DNA from: Clostridia bacterium
GTDB taxonomy: Bacteria; Bacillota; Clostridia; Oscillospirales; SIG627
Assembly (NCBI GenBank): GCA_017558945.1
Contig: JAFYTG010000194.1
Location: forward strand, 1-39,719
Length of the DNA stretch: 39,719 nt
Direction: 5' to 3'
This document shows positions 8,740 through 17,145 of this stretch, in pieces (position 1 is the stretch's first letter; each line of letters opens with the position of its first letter). Made by a program: the position numbers and the translations under genes. The notes under the pieces are model-generated. The model made no database searches. It saw nothing but the letters and a program-made list of their open reading frames with translations, and was not told the DNA's origin.

Positions 8740-11079
8740 TTAATCCGTAATATTCGAGAAATGTCTGAACTCAACCAACACAACTGTTCCGCGGTCAACC
8801 ACCTCGCCGTGCTCGATTGACTGAGCAATCGACACCGCACTTTCGAGATATCCCGCGCCCGTACCTGCAATGCTGATGTTAAGTCCTGCATCAACGAGCG
8901 TCTTATTTGCAAGATACGCCGTCATACCGACAACGTTCGGAACCGTAACGAGCCCCGAGGTTACCTCGTCGGTATAAAGCACGACGGTGGAGCTTTGTGC
9001 AAGTCCCTCGCCCGCCTTGGGCACCTGACGGAGAACGCTCTCACCTGAGCCGATAATCTTGCACTTATATCCGTCCTCCTTGACCTGCTTTTCGGCAGAC
9101 TCAACCGACAGACCTATATAGCCTCCGACGGGATATTCTGCAATATGCTCGTCCTCTTCGCTGTACGATTGGTCAATGTCGAGATAAGGAAGCACCTCTG
9201 CCAGAACTCTTGATACAACGGGAGCGGCAATTGTACCTCCGTAATAGGTGCCGACGGGCTCGTCAATAAGCACCATACAAGCAACCTGAGGGTCGTCTGC
9301 AGGAGCAAAAGCAACGCAGGATGCGATATATTTGGTCTCACCCGTCTGTGTACGGATATCGGTCTTGACCGAGGTACCCGTTTTAGCGGCTACCGAATAG
9401 CCCTTAACGTATGCGTTACGGGATGAACCGCCGTTTTCAACGCCTCCCTGCATATAGGAGAGAACGGTTTGGCAGGTCTGCTCCGAGAGCACCTGACGCT
9501 TGGTATCGTTTCCAAAGGTATCAACAAGCTTTCCGTCCTCGTCAACCGTTCCCTTTACAACGTGAGGCGTTACGAGATATCCTCCGTTTGCAACCGAGCA
9601 AACTGCCGCAATATGCTGAATGGGAGTGACGGTAAAGGTCTGTCCGAAGGAGGATACCGCAAGCTCAACTCGGTTAAATGAATTATGCCAGATACCGATT
9701 CTTTCACCGGGAAGGTCAATTCCCGTCTTGCCGAGGTATCCGAACGCCTTGAAATATTCGTAGAATTTTTCCGTTCCTATTCGCAGACCCATGGTTACGA
9801 AAACGGGGTTGCAGGAATGCCAGAGCGATTCCTCGAAGGTCTGTATTCCGTGTCCCGAATGAAGGTGACAGTTAATGGGCTTGGGATAGCCCTCAACCAT
9901 TATAGAGCCGGTACAATTGAAATGCTCGTAGGATGCAACGAGCTTTTCCTCTATCGCCATTGACGCTGTAAGCATCTTGAAGGTTGAACCGGGCTCGTAG
10001 GTGTTGGTTATGAGACCGTTCTCCCAAAGTCCGTAAAGAAGCTCGTACATATAGTTATTCTTTTCCGCGTCCGTTCCGACGTAGGCATCGTATTTTCTCT
10101 GTGAAGCCTCATCAAGCACGTAGGGAGAATTACAGTCGAAATCGGGAAGACCTGCCATACCGAGTATCTCGCCCGTGTCAACGTCAACGACGATTCCCCA
10201 TACGCCCTCCTCAGCCTGAGTCTCCGAAAGAGCCGTCTCAAGATGCTTTTCGAGAATTTTCTGGACGCTGAGGTCAAGTGTGAGCATAAGGTTAGTTCCG
10301 TCAACCGTGGGAATGTAGGTCTCATATTTATAGGGCATCTGCTCGCCTACCGCATTCACAGCGGTGATAATCTTTCCGTCGGTGCCCGAAAGCTGTTCAT
10401 TGTATGACAGTTCAATTCCCGCAAGACCGCGGTTTTCAGCACCGGTAAAGCCAAGCACGTGACTTGCAACTCCGCCGTGAGGATAGCTTCTCTTGGTATC
10501 CTCCTGCATATGAACGAATCCCGTATAATGCTTTGCAACTATCTCCTCGCGGATTATATCGCAGGTTACGACGTCAACCTTCTGCTTTATCGTCTCATCC
10601 TTGCGGTTTACCTTAGCCGCCTTCTCGAGAATCATATTCTTGTCCACCTCAAGAAGCTCTGACAAAAATATCGCTACATCCTCGCTAACGGTTATCGAGG
10701 TATTATCGTAAAGTGAATTAAGACGCTTTCTCTCCCTTTCCTTTTCCTCTACGGTGGCGTTCATTTCCTCAACGTAGGTGTCAATATACTCACGCACAGT
10801 CATTTTTGGAATATCGTGAGGAGAAATGAAAACTCGTTCAACCGTTGTGGATACGGCAAGAATATTCATCTGTCTGTCGTACACGGTGCCTCGGGAGGCG
10901 CTTACGGTACTTACAGCCGTCGCCTGATTGATAGCCTTGTTCTGATATTTATCGTACTGAAAAATCATAATCTGAACAAGTCTGCCAATAAGAACAAGTG
11001 CCAACAAAAGCATTAAGCCGAAAAAGTAACTGCTTTTTTTATTTATTTCACGGCGTGATACCTGAATTTTGTATTTCAT
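8740..11079 (-). CDS. Class B penicillin-binding protein with two PASTA domains (FtsI/PBP2x/SpoVD type)
   Basis: A septal peptidoglycan transpeptidase anchored by one N-terminal helix (about 17-40). The pedestal domain starts at about 56. The transpeptidase domain has all three active-site motifs: STFK with nucleophile S365, SCN (422-424) and KTGT (566-569). Two C-terminal PASTA domains follow at about 651-704 and 709-771. In the dcw operon it should partner FtsW. PbpB/PBP2x-type enzymes have two PASTA domains and SpoVD one, so the vegetative septal enzyme is more likely than SpoVD. Unusually for the cluster, an 86-bp gap with a terminator-like hairpin separates it from ftsL. Confidence 0.95.
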   Translation of the reverse strand: MKYKIQVSRREINKKSSYFFGLMLLLALVLIGRLVQIMIFQYDKYQNKAINQATAVSTVSASRGTVYDRQMNILAVSTTVERVFISPHDIPKMTVREYIDTYVEEMNATVEEKERERKRLNSLYDNTSITVSEDVAIFLSELLEVDKNMILEKAAKVNRKDETIKQKVDVVTCDIIREEIVAKHYTGFVHMQEDTKRSYPHGGVASHVLGFTGAENRGLAGIELSYNEQLSGTDGKIITAVNAVGEQMPYKYETYIPTVDGTNLMLTLDLSVQKILEKHLETALSETQAEEGVWGIVVDVDTGEILGMAGLPDFDCNSPYVLDEASQRKYDAYVGTDAEKNNYMYELLYGLWENGLITNTYEPGSTFKMLTASMAIEEKLVASYEHFNCTGSIMVEGYPKPINCHLHSGHGIQTFEESLWHSCNPVFVTMGLRIGTEKFYEYFKAFGYLGKTGIDLPGERIGIWHNSFNRVELAVSSFGQTFTVTPIQHIAAVCSVANGGYLVTPHVVKGTVDEDGKLVDTFGNDTKRQVLSEQTCQTVLSYMQGGVENGGSSRNAYVKGYSVAAKTGTSVKTDIRTQTGETKYIASCVAFAPADDPQVACMVLIDEPVGTYYGGTIAAPVVSRVLAEVLPYLDIDQSYSEEDEHIAEYPVGGYIGLSVESAEKQVKEDGYKCKIIGSGESVLRQVPKAGEGLAQSSTVVLYTDEVTSGLVTVPNVVGMTAYLANKTLVDAGLNISIAGTGAGYLESAVSIAQSIEHGEVVDRGTVVLVEFRHFSNITD

Positions 11080-11108
11080 TTTTTCCTCCGTTATTAAAAA
11101 TAGGCAAA

Positions 11109-11144
11109 AAGAGTAAAGAGACCTTTAATATTCCCTTTACTCTT
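11109..11144 (-). terminator. Terminator-like hairpin between ftsL-like gene and PBP gene (possible attenuator)
   Basis: A perfect 10-bp stem, AAGAGTAAAG (11109-11118) with CTTTACTCTT (11135-11144), encloses a 16-nt loop. On the minus strand it is followed by a run of five T. It sits inside the dcw operon, downstream of the ftsL-like stop codon and upstream of the PBP ribosome binding site. It would be a partial terminator or an mRNA stability/processing hairpin. Confidence 0.5.
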
Positions 11145-11165
11145 AATTTCACTATTATGCTTTTA

Positions 11166-11834
11166 CTAATTGATGTATGACAACATATTGGAAACTGCTC
11201 GTCCGAAGCCTGACATCAAAACGCCTGCCGCACTCTCGTCATCACCCGTATCCATTATCTGTATACGGTCATCATTGTCCGAGGTTATATATTCCTTGGG
11301 AAGCTGGTCTGCACTGACCATTCCGTACTCGTCACGGGCAATGCGTTCAATCTCCTCAAGATTATAAAGCTTGTTCTTTTCAAACTCAAGGTCGTTTTGT
11401 CTGCTCTTAAGCTCTACCAGTGTGCTGTTACAATCCGAAATCGTAGCGTTAAGATTTGATACCTCAACGCAAAGGTGCACAACGTAAGCCATAATAATGA
11501 CAACAGTAAGAACTAATATTACGTAACTCCAAATCGGGAAGGGTGCTACCGCTCTTTCAGCCTTGGCTCGCGACGGAGCTTCCGCATCTCTTCTTGCGGC
11601 ACGGAAGCGTGCCTGAATAGGAGTTCTTGAAAGGGTGTTGTTAAGACGTTCCTTGTTACGCGCTGTATGACGGGCGCCTGCGATATCCTGACCGCCGTTT
11701 ACACGTCGGGGCTTAGTTGCGGGAACGTATCCCTCGGACTGTAACAAATCCTCAGCAAGCTCTTTTTCGTCCGCTTTATTGACGGGACGTTTTTTAATAA
11801 GTATATCGTCGCCAATCGTGTAATTGTCAGCCAT
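11166..11834 (-). CDS. ftsL: FtsL-like septum-formation protein
   Basis: A 222-residue bitopic protein: a long, basic cytoplasmic N-terminus (about 1-100), one transmembrane helix at about 102-124, then a leucine/asparagine-rich coiled coil (about 124-160) and an acidic tail. This matches FtsL/DivIC proteins, which form the FtsQLB-type complex that activates FtsW-PBP. The gene follows rsmH by 30 bp, the standard ftsL position. Primary sequence is poorly conserved in this family, so the name rests on topology and position. The cytoplasmic region is longer than in most FtsL proteins. Confidence 0.85.
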   Translation of the reverse strand: MADNYTIGDDILIKKRPVNKADEKELAEDLLQSEGYVPATKPRRVNGGQDIAGARHTARNKERLNNTLSRTPIQARFRAARRDAEAPSRAKAERAVAPFPIWSYVILVLTVVIIMAYVVHLCVEVSNLNATISDCNSTLVELKSRQNDLEFEKNKLYNLEEIERIARDEYGMVSADQLPKEYITSDNDDRIQIMDTGDDESAAGVLMSGFGRAVSNMLSYIN

Positions 11835-11864
11835 CGCCTTTTCCTTTCCTAATATATCTTAATA

Positions 11865-12791
11865 TTATAATTTTTCCGCAAACCTGAGTCTTGCACTTCT
11901 CGAGCGGTTGTTCTCGTCCAGCTCTCTCTTTCCTGCCGTCAAAGCCTTAAACACCTTGAGTGTCGGCTTGAATCCGCATACGCAAACGGGAAAGCTCGGA
12001 GGACAGGTACAGCCCTTCGTCCTCTCGGCAAACACCTCCTTGACGGCTCTGTCCTCAAGTGAATGGAAGGTGATGATAGCCACTCTTCCGCCCTCTCCGA
12101 CACAGTCAACCATATCCGACACGGCATCACGAAGTGCGCCTATCTCGTCGTTGACCTCAATTCTGATAGCCTGGAAGGTACGGCGTGCGGGATGCTTCTC
12201 CTTGAGATAGGAGGAGGGCACGCTTGCCTTGATTATATCTACCAATTCAAAGGTAGTGGTAATTCTTTTTGTTTCTCTCGCCTGCACGATTCCCTTTGCA
12301 ATTCGTGCAGCCCATTTTTCCTCGCCCCAATCGAAAAGAATTCGTCGAAGCTCGGATTCAGGATACTCGTTGACCACCTGCTCGGCATCAAGAGAATCCT
12401 CTCTATTCATCCTCATATCAAGAAAAGCATTGTGATGGAAGGAAAATCCACGCTCTGCGGTATCCAATTGATAGGATGACACGCCGAGATCCGCCGTGAC
12501 TCCTTCCACCGAATCAATGCCAAGGGAGGAAAGAATTTGCTTAATATTTTTGTAATTGTCGTGTACAAACGTAATTTTATCAAGATAAGGCTCAAGACGC
12601 TTCTTCGACGCTTCGATAGCATCGGTATCACGGTCTATACAAATAAGTCTGCCCGTCGTCAGCCTTTTGACTATCTCAAGGGAATGTCCGCCACCGCCGA
12701 GAGTACAGTCAACGTAGGTACCCGTCGGGTCAATGTCAAGTGCGTCAAGCGTTTCTTCAAGTAAAACTGAATAATGGTTGAACTCGCTCAT
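11865..12791 (-). CDS. rsmH: 16S rRNA (cytosine-1402-N4)-methyltransferase RsmH
   Basis: This SAM-dependent methyltransferase modifies C1402 in the decoding centre of 16S rRNA. The 308-residue length is typical. It shows the early HYSVLLEE segment, the SAM loop GGGGHS (32-37), and the late FHSLEDRAVK motif with a following cysteine-rich piece. The C-terminal NNRSRSARLRFAEK is characteristic. Its start shares one base with the mraZ stop (12791), as in most Gram-positive dcw operons. Confidence 0.98.
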   Translation of the reverse strand: MSEFNHYSVLLEETLDALDIDPTGTYVDCTLGGGGHSLEIVKRLTTGRLICIDRDTDAIEASKKRLEPYLDKITFVHDNYKNIKQILSSLGIDSVEGVTADLGVSSYQLDTAERGFSFHHNAFLDMRMNREDSLDAEQVVNEYPESELRRILFDWGEEKWAARIAKGIVQARETKRITTTFELVDIIKASVPSSYLKEKHPARRTFQAIRIEVNDEIGALRDAVSDMVDCVGEGGRVAIITFHSLEDRAVKEVFAERTKGCTCPPSFPVCVCGFKPTLKVFKALTAGKRELDENNRSRSARLRFAEKL

Positions 12792-13210
12792 CAGAAATCA
12801 AGCTCCTCAAGAGCTGCAAGAATGGATGCCTCGCTGAGACTTTCGTTATAAGCATTCCAATTTTCAACGCTCCATATCTCGCCTCTGTTCTCAATACCTA
12901 TAATCATAACCTCTTTTTCAAGTCCTGCAAATTCGCGAAGCTCCTGAGGTACGACTACTCGTCCCTGAGAATCACAGGTAACCTCTGCGGCGCTTGAGCA
13001 AAGATATCTCATAATATCGTCGGTCTTGAGCTTGGGAAGGGCTTTGAGCTTGCTGATATACTCTTCCCATTCCTGCGGAGAGAATATATTTATGCATTTA
13101 TGCTTAACGCTTTTGATGAGAATAAACTCCTCACCCTGCTTTTCACGGAATTTGGAGGGGATAAAAACTCTGCCCTTGGCATCAATACTGTACGGAAAAT
13201 TGCCGAGCAT
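12791..13210 (-). CDS. mraZ: Transcriptional regulator MraZ
   Basis: A 139-residue protein with two AbrB-like (SpoVT) swapped-hairpin halves, starting MLGNFPYSIDAKGRVFIPSKF and repeating the pattern in the second half (SQGRVVVPQELREFA). MraZ forms ring-shaped oligomers and regulates its own dcw operon by binding short TGGG-type repeats near the promoter. Such sequence is present at 13276-13288, just after the predicted transcription start. GGGAGG lies 7 nt before the ATG. Confidence 0.97.
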   Translation of the reverse strand: MLGNFPYSIDAKGRVFIPSKFREKQGEEFILIKSVKHKCINIFSPQEWEEYISKLKALPKLKTDDIMRYLCSSAAEVTCDSQGRVVVPQELREFAGLEKEVMIIGIENRGEIWSVENWNAYNESLSEASILAALEELDF

Positions 13211-13241
13211 AACGTATCCTCCCTTCCAAATTTTAACTTTT

Positions 13242-13288
13242 GTGGGAAAATCACGGTAAATTTAATCATTTTAAACCATTTCCCACCA
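13242..13288 (-). promoter_or_regulatory. Candidate MraZ operator and leader inverted repeat
   Basis: On the minus strand TGGTGGGAAATGG (13276-13288) resembles the spaced TGGG repeats bound by MraZ and lies directly downstream of the mraZ -10 box. An 8-bp inverted repeat, GTGGGAAA at 13242-13249 with TTTCCCAC at 13280-13287, overlaps it. The site could act as DNA operator, and the inverted repeat could fold in the leader RNA. Confidence 0.5.
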
Positions 13289-13299
13289 CCGTTGGTTAT

Positions 13300-13328
13300 A
13301 GTATAACGCAGGAAAAGGAAAAATGCAA
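13300..13328 (-). promoter_or_regulatory. dcw operon (mraZ) promoter
   Basis: Minus-strand TTGCAT (13323-13328), 17-nt spacer, TATACT (13300-13305). It lies about 90 bp upstream of the mraZ start and directly before the candidate MraZ sites. It should drive mraZ through ftsQ. Confidence 0.75.
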
Positions 13329-13358
13329 GAGTTTTTTACTCATTAAATAAAATTTTTT

Positions 13359-13841
13359 TCATTTTCCTGCGTAAAATTTTTCGACAGTTTTTTGTGCATT
13401 TTGCGGTATAAGGACTTTCCAGTCCCCCGACTGCTCCAAAAGTGCACGCACCTTGGTGGAGGAGGTATCGTTTTCGGAGGGCTCTGACGGTAAAATAAGG
13501 GTTTCAACACCGCACTTGCCGAAGTTAAAGCACGCCATATCACGCTCGTAGGCAAAATCCCTCTCGTTGCGTACTCCCTTGACGAGCACGCAGGGCTTAT
13601 GAGCCTCAAGATATTCGTAAAGCCAGCCCGAATGAATTTCGGCTGTAACGTTGTGAATATCCGAAAAAGCCTCCCTGACGATTTCAAGTCTCTCCTCCGA
13701 GGTGAAGATATAGCTTTTTTCAAAGTTCTGACAGACCAGTACTATCACTTGCTCAAAGAGCTTGGACGCTCTCAGAACGAGCGAATAATGTCCCGTGGTC
13801 AACGGATCAAAGCTTCCGGGGATTATGGCAAGACGGCTCAT
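13359..13841 (-). CDS. coaD: Phosphopantetheine adenylyltransferase CoaD
   Basis: This enzyme joins AMP from ATP to 4'-phosphopantetheine, the fourth step of coenzyme A synthesis, in the cytoplasm. The 160 residues have the nucleotidyltransferase signature GSFDPLTTGH (8-17), the VKGVRNERDFAYE substrate segment, and the ATP-binding SSTKVR motif near the C-terminus (canonical form ISSSxVR). The start overlaps the rsmD stop by 4 nt, the common rsmD-coaD pairing. No obvious terminator separates it from the mraZ promoter, so some read-through into the dcw operon is possible. Confidence 0.97.
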   Translation of the reverse strand: MSRLAIIPGSFDPLTTGHYSLVLRASKLFEQVIVLVCQNFEKSYIFTSEERLEIVREAFSDIHNVTAEIHSGWLYEYLEAHKPCVLVKGVRNERDFAYERDMACFNFGKCGVETLILPSEPSENDTSSTKVRALLEQSGDWKVLIPQNAQKTVEKFYAGK

Positions 13842-14386
13842 TTTCTGCCCACCGCGTGTATATATGTCTTACCGTATTTGTATCTCTTCTTGACCTCTGC
13901 ACCAACCGCATCGAGTGCCTCAAGGTCAAGCTCGGGCTTATCATTTTCACAAAGGATAACACCGTCCTCAGCAAGTGCTCCGTAGCGAAGTATCTTCTTG
14001 ACTATCTCGGGCATTATGTCCATATGATAGGGCGGATCAACGAAAATAAAATGGAACGTTTCTTTATTCTTTTTAAGAAAATCGGTATAGTCCATACGGG
14101 CTACCCTGCACTGTGAAAAGAGCTTGGCTCTCTGTGCGTTACGCTTTACCATCTCAACCGATTTTTCCGACTCGTCAATAAATACCGCAAGCTCTGCACC
14201 TCGGCTAAGCGCTTCGAGTCCAAGCTGACCGCTTCCCGCAAACAAATCAAGCACGCGTCTGCCGTCAAGGTCGAACTGTATCGAGCTGAAGAGTCCCTCC
14301 TTCGCCATCTCGGTGGTGGGTCTTACCGCATCACCCGCAACGGTGTCAAGATGGGTGCCTCTTGCCTTTCCCGTAATTATTCTCAT
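13838..14386 (-). CDS. rsmD: 16S rRNA (guanine-966-N2)-methyltransferase RsmD
   Basis: A 182-residue SAM-dependent methyltransferase acting on G966 of 16S rRNA during small-subunit assembly. It starts MRIITGKARG as usual for the family and has the segment VRPTTEMAKEGLFSSI, the SAM motif DLFAGSGQLGLEALSRGA, and the catalytic VDPPYH motif (D/N-PPY type of N-methylating enzymes). AAAGGAG precedes the ATG. It is the first gene of a two-gene operon with coaD. Confidence 0.96.
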   Translation of the reverse strand: MRIITGKARGTHLDTVAGDAVRPTTEMAKEGLFSSIQFDLDGRRVLDLFAGSGQLGLEALSRGAELAVFIDESEKSVEMVKRNAQRAKLFSQCRVARMDYTDFLKKNKETFHFIFVDPPYHMDIMPEIVKKILRYGALAEDGVILCENDKPELDLEALDAVGAEVKKRYKYGKTYIHAVGRK

Positions 14387-14467
14387 TTATGTCAACTCCT
14401 TTGTATCCAATTACTCCAAAAAAATTCGTTTTTCTCTATAAAATATGCTATTTTTCCATATACATTT

Positions 14468-14496
14468 ATCTTAATATATTAAACTGAAAATGTCAA
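14468..14496 (-). promoter_or_regulatory. rsmD-coaD promoter
   Basis: Minus-strand TTGACA (14491-14496), 17-nt spacer, TAAGAT (14468-14473), about 80 bp upstream of the rsmD start. It is divergent from the aminotransferase promoters in the same 304-bp AT-rich gap. Confidence 0.7.
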
Positions 14497-14541
14497 GTTT
14501 TTAACAAAAATATATTTTGAACAATTTTATTCTAAAAAACC

Positions 14542-14570
14542 TTGACATTTCCCATATTTGCAGAAAATAT
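14542..14570 (+). promoter_or_regulatory. Possible distal promoter of the aminotransferase gene
   Basis: Plus-strand TTGACA (14542-14547), 17-nt spacer, AAATAT (14565-14570). The -35 box is perfect and the -10 is weak, so this may be a minor second start upstream of the better promoter at 14633. Confidence 0.3.
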
Positions 14571-14632
14571 TCCCAAACTATCAAGTTTATCCCAAAAATT
14601 ATACGAAAGTGTTTCAGACATTCCGAAAAATA

Positions 14633-14661
14633 TTGACTTATAATACCTTGTATGGTAAAAT
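14633..14661 (+). promoter_or_regulatory. Aminotransferase promoter
   Basis: Plus-strand TTGACT (14633-14638), 17-nt spacer, TAAAAT (14656-14661), leaving a leader of roughly 20 nt before the ATG at 14691. Confidence 0.75.
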
Positions 14662-14690
14662 TTTAATATATTATTTTAAAGGAGATAACT

Positions 14691-15905
14691 ATGGAAGAAA
14701 TTAAGCGTTCAGATAAACTTCAATACGTTCATTCAGATATAAGAGGTCCCGTTTTCATTGAGGCTCTCAAAATGGAAAAGGAGGGCACGAAGGTATTAAA
14801 GCTCAACACGGGTAACCCCGCAACCTTCGGATTTAAAATGCCCGACAGTGTAAGAAACGCACTTCTTGAAAACGCAGACAAGGCGGTTGCTTATTGCGAC
14901 CTCAGAGGTATGCCCGCCGCAAGAGATGCGATTTACGAATACCACAAGAAGAAAGGTATCGAAAAGCTCAACCGTGACCACATCTTCATCGGTAACGGTG
15001 TAAGCGAGCTTGTATCTATGGTTACCACCGCACTCGTTAACTACGGAGACGAGGTGCTCGTTCCCTGCCCCTGCTATTCTCTCTGGACAAACACCATAAG
15101 AATTGCAGGCGGTGTACCCGTACACTACGTTTGCGACGAATCATCCGATTGGTACCCCGACCTTAACGACATCAGAAGCAAGATAACTCCCAAGACCCGT
15201 GCAATCGTTATCATCAACCCCAACAACCCCACGGGCGCGCTCTATCCCGACGAGGTGCTTCTTGAGATAATCAAGATTGCAAAGGAGCACAACCTCATCA
15301 TCTGCGCAGACGAAATTTACGACAGACTTCTCCTTGACAGAAAGAAGCACACCGCTCTTGCATCCCTCTCGGGCGACCTTCCCGTAATCACCTTCAACGG
15401 ACTTTCAAAGTCTCACATCATCTGCGGATTCCGTTGCGGATGGATGTGCGTAAGCGGTGACACTACAAAATGCGAGGACTTCATTCAGGGTCTTGTTGCA
15501 CTTGCGGCAATGCGTCTTTGCTCGAATGCACTTATGCAGCTCGTTATTCCCGCGGCACTCGAGGACAACGCAAGCACGCAGGCAATGATGGTACCGGGCG
15601 GACGTCTCTACGATCAGCGCGAGGCTTGCTGCGCGGCAATGGACAAGATTGACGATATCAGCTACGTCAAGAACTCGGGCGCGTTCTACATCTTCCCGAA
15701 ATTTGACGCAAAGAAGCACAACATAACAAACGACAAGCAATTCGCATTTGATCTTCTCAAGGCAAAGCATATACTCATCGTACCCGGCAGCGGCTTCGAT
15801 TGGCCCGACCCCGACCACTTCCGTGTGGTTATGCTTCCCGAGGCTGAAAAGCTTCACGACGCTATGCTTGAGATAGGCGATTTCCTTGAAACCTATCATC
15901 AGTGA
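14691..15905 (+). CDS. alaA: PLP-dependent aminotransferase, AlaA (glutamate-pyruvate transaminase) type
   Basis: A fold-type I aminotransferase of 404 residues. The PLP lysine lies in NGLSKSHIICGFRCGW (K240), with the cofactor motif NPNNPTG (about 176-182) and the ADEIYD motif (about 206-211) before it. The N-terminus (SDIRGPVFIEALKMEKEG, LKLNTGNPATFGF) is the pattern of AlaA/YfbQ enzymes, which interconvert pyruvate plus glutamate and alanine plus 2-oxoglutarate; the exact substrate is inferred. AAGGAG precedes the ATG at good spacing. It is a single-gene unit with its own promoter. Confidence 0.88.
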   Translation: MEEIKRSDKLQYVHSDIRGPVFIEALKMEKEGTKVLKLNTGNPATFGFKMPDSVRNALLENADKAVAYCDLRGMPAARDAIYEYHKKKGIEKLNRDHIFIGNGVSELVSMVTTALVNYGDEVLVPCPCYSLWTNTIRIAGGVPVHYVCDESSDWYPDLNDIRSKITPKTRAIVIINPNNPTGALYPDEVLLEIIKIAKEHNLIICADEIYDRLLLDRKKHTALASLSGDLPVITFNGLSKSHIICGFRCGWMCVSGDTTKCEDFIQGLVALAAMRLCSNALMQLVIPAALEDNASTQAMMVPGGRLYDQREACCAAMDKIDDISYVKNSGAFYIFPKFDAKKHNITNDKQFAFDLLKAKHILIVPGSGFDWPDPDHFRVVMLPEAEKLHDAMLEIGDFLETYHQ

Positions 15906-15950
15906 TACAAAAAGTGTTAAAAGCTTTGATTTTAACGAGGTTTTTATCAC
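15903..15950 (+). terminator. Weak terminator-like hairpin after the aminotransferase gene
   Basis: GTTAAAA (15916-15922) pairs with TTTTAAC (15930-15936), and outer segments GTGAT (15903-15907) and ATCAC (15946-15950) can extend the stem with an A/T-rich middle. It begins at the stop codon. The stem is AT-rich, so termination may be inefficient. Confidence 0.4.
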
Positions 15951-15999
15951 AAAAACTTGACTTTTTTTGATTTATCCCGACTTTTATGTTTGTTTTGTG

Positions 16000-16029
16000 T
16001 TGACTTTATATGCTTTTATGGTGTATAAT
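16000..16029 (+). promoter_or_regulatory. Aldolase gene promoter
   Basis: Plus-strand TTGACT (16000-16005), 18-nt spacer, perfect TATAAT (16024-16029). It leaves a leader of about 70 nt before the ATG at 16108, within which no known riboswitch is recognised. Confidence 0.75.
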
Positions 16030-16107
16030 ATCATTGGAAACAAATGTAGCCATTAGCGGTATATCCGCATACTGCTATCGGCAAGTTATAAAACGGAGGA
16101 AAATATT

Positions 16108-17043
16108 ATGTTAGTTAACATGAACGAGGTACTCTACCCTGCTAAGAAGAATAAGTACGGCGTAGGTCTTTTCAATGCAGTAAGCATGGAGCTTGCAAGA
16201 GGTATCATTCAGGCGGCAGAGCAGACAGGCTCTCCCGTTATTATGGGTACCGCAGAGGTGCTTCTCCCCTACTGTCCTCTTGAGGAGGTTTCCTACTACC
16301 TTATCCCTATGGCAAAGAAGGCAAGAGTTCCGATTGTTGCTCACCTTGACCACGGTCTCAAGAAGGAAACCTGCATCAAGGCTCTTGAGCTTGGCTTTAC
16401 GTCCATTATGTACGACTGCTCTACCGATTCCTATGAGGATAACGTAAGAAAGGTTCGTGAGATGGCAGACATCGCACACTCCTACGGAGCTACCATCGAG
16501 GGTGAGCTTGGACACGTAGGCGGTGTTGAGGGTGGCACGGGTGCAGATCAGGAAGAGGATCCCACCAAGTACTACACCGATCCCGAGCAGGCATACGATT
16601 TCGTTACAAGAACCAAGGTTGACGCGCTTGCAATTGCAGTAGGTACCGCACACGGTGCATACAAGCTTCCCCCCAAGCTCGACTTCAACAGAATTGAGAC
16701 TATTGCAAATACCGTTGACGTACCCCTCGTTCTTCACGGCGGTTCAGGTCTTACCGATAACGATTTCAGAACTGCAATCGAAAAGGGTATTTCTAAGGTA
16801 AATATCTTTACCGATATCAATATTGCGGCAGTTGAGGCTGAATTCCGTGCGTTCACTGATATGAACAAGGGTATCACCGACCTCATCCCTGCGGCAGTTG
16901 AAGCTATCCGCAAGGCAGTTGTAGAAAAGCTCGAGCTCTTCAATAGCTGCGGAAGAGGCTATCAGCAGAGCGCAAACGATATGGACATCAACGAACTCGT
17001 TGCAAAGGTTACCGCTGAGGTCCTCAAGCATATGGGCAAATAA
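16108..17043 (+). CDS. fba: Class II fructose-bisphosphate aldolase (ketose-bisphosphate aldolase family)
   Basis: A zinc-dependent aldolase of 311 residues that cleaves or forms fructose 1,6-bisphosphate in glycolysis and gluconeogenesis. Family motifs: HLDHG (79-83, catalytic Asp81 and zinc ligand His82), EGELGHVGG (about 131-139), GTAHG (zinc His182), HGGSG (zinc His210) and NIFTDIN. The family also contains tagatose-bisphosphate and related aldolases (GatY/KbaY), and motifs alone do not separate these. A single gene with its own strong promoter and terminator fits the housekeeping enzyme. GGAGG lies 8 nt before the ATG. Confidence 0.92.
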   Translation: MLVNMNEVLYPAKKNKYGVGLFNAVSMELARGIIQAAEQTGSPVIMGTAEVLLPYCPLEEVSYYLIPMAKKARVPIVAHLDHGLKKETCIKALELGFTSIMYDCSTDSYEDNVRKVREMADIAHSYGATIEGELGHVGGVEGGTGADQEEDPTKYYTDPEQAYDFVTRTKVDALAIAVGTAHGAYKLPPKLDFNRIETIANTVDVPLVLHGGSGLTDNDFRTAIEKGISKVNIFTDINIAAVEAEFRAFTDMNKGITDLIPAAVEAIRKAVVEKLELFNSCGRGYQQSANDMDINELVAKVTAEVLKHMGK

Positions 17044-17053
17044 ATTCAAAAGT

Positions 17054-17082
17054 AAAGGAAAGCGGAAACGCTTTCCTTTTTT
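17054..17082 (+). terminator. rho-independent terminator of the aldolase gene
   Basis: An 11-bp stem (17054-17064 with 17069-17079) with a GAAA tetraloop runs into six T. It starts 10 nt after the stop codon. It is a textbook intrinsic terminator. Confidence 0.92.
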
Positions 17083-17086
17083 ATAC

Positions 17087-17120
17087 ACAAAAGCGTGATG
17101 CCTCGGCATCACGCTTTTGT
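17087..17120 (-). terminator. Terminator of the M20-GH127 operon
   Basis: A perfect 15-bp stem, starting ACAAAAGCGTGATGC at 17087, pairs with 17106-17120 around a 4-nt loop. On the minus strand the stem ends in TTTTGTGTATAAAAAA. It lies about 25 nt after the GH127 stop codon and back to back with the aldolase terminator. Confidence 0.8.
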
Positions 17121-17145
17121 TATGATATCATTAAAAGGTACGGCT

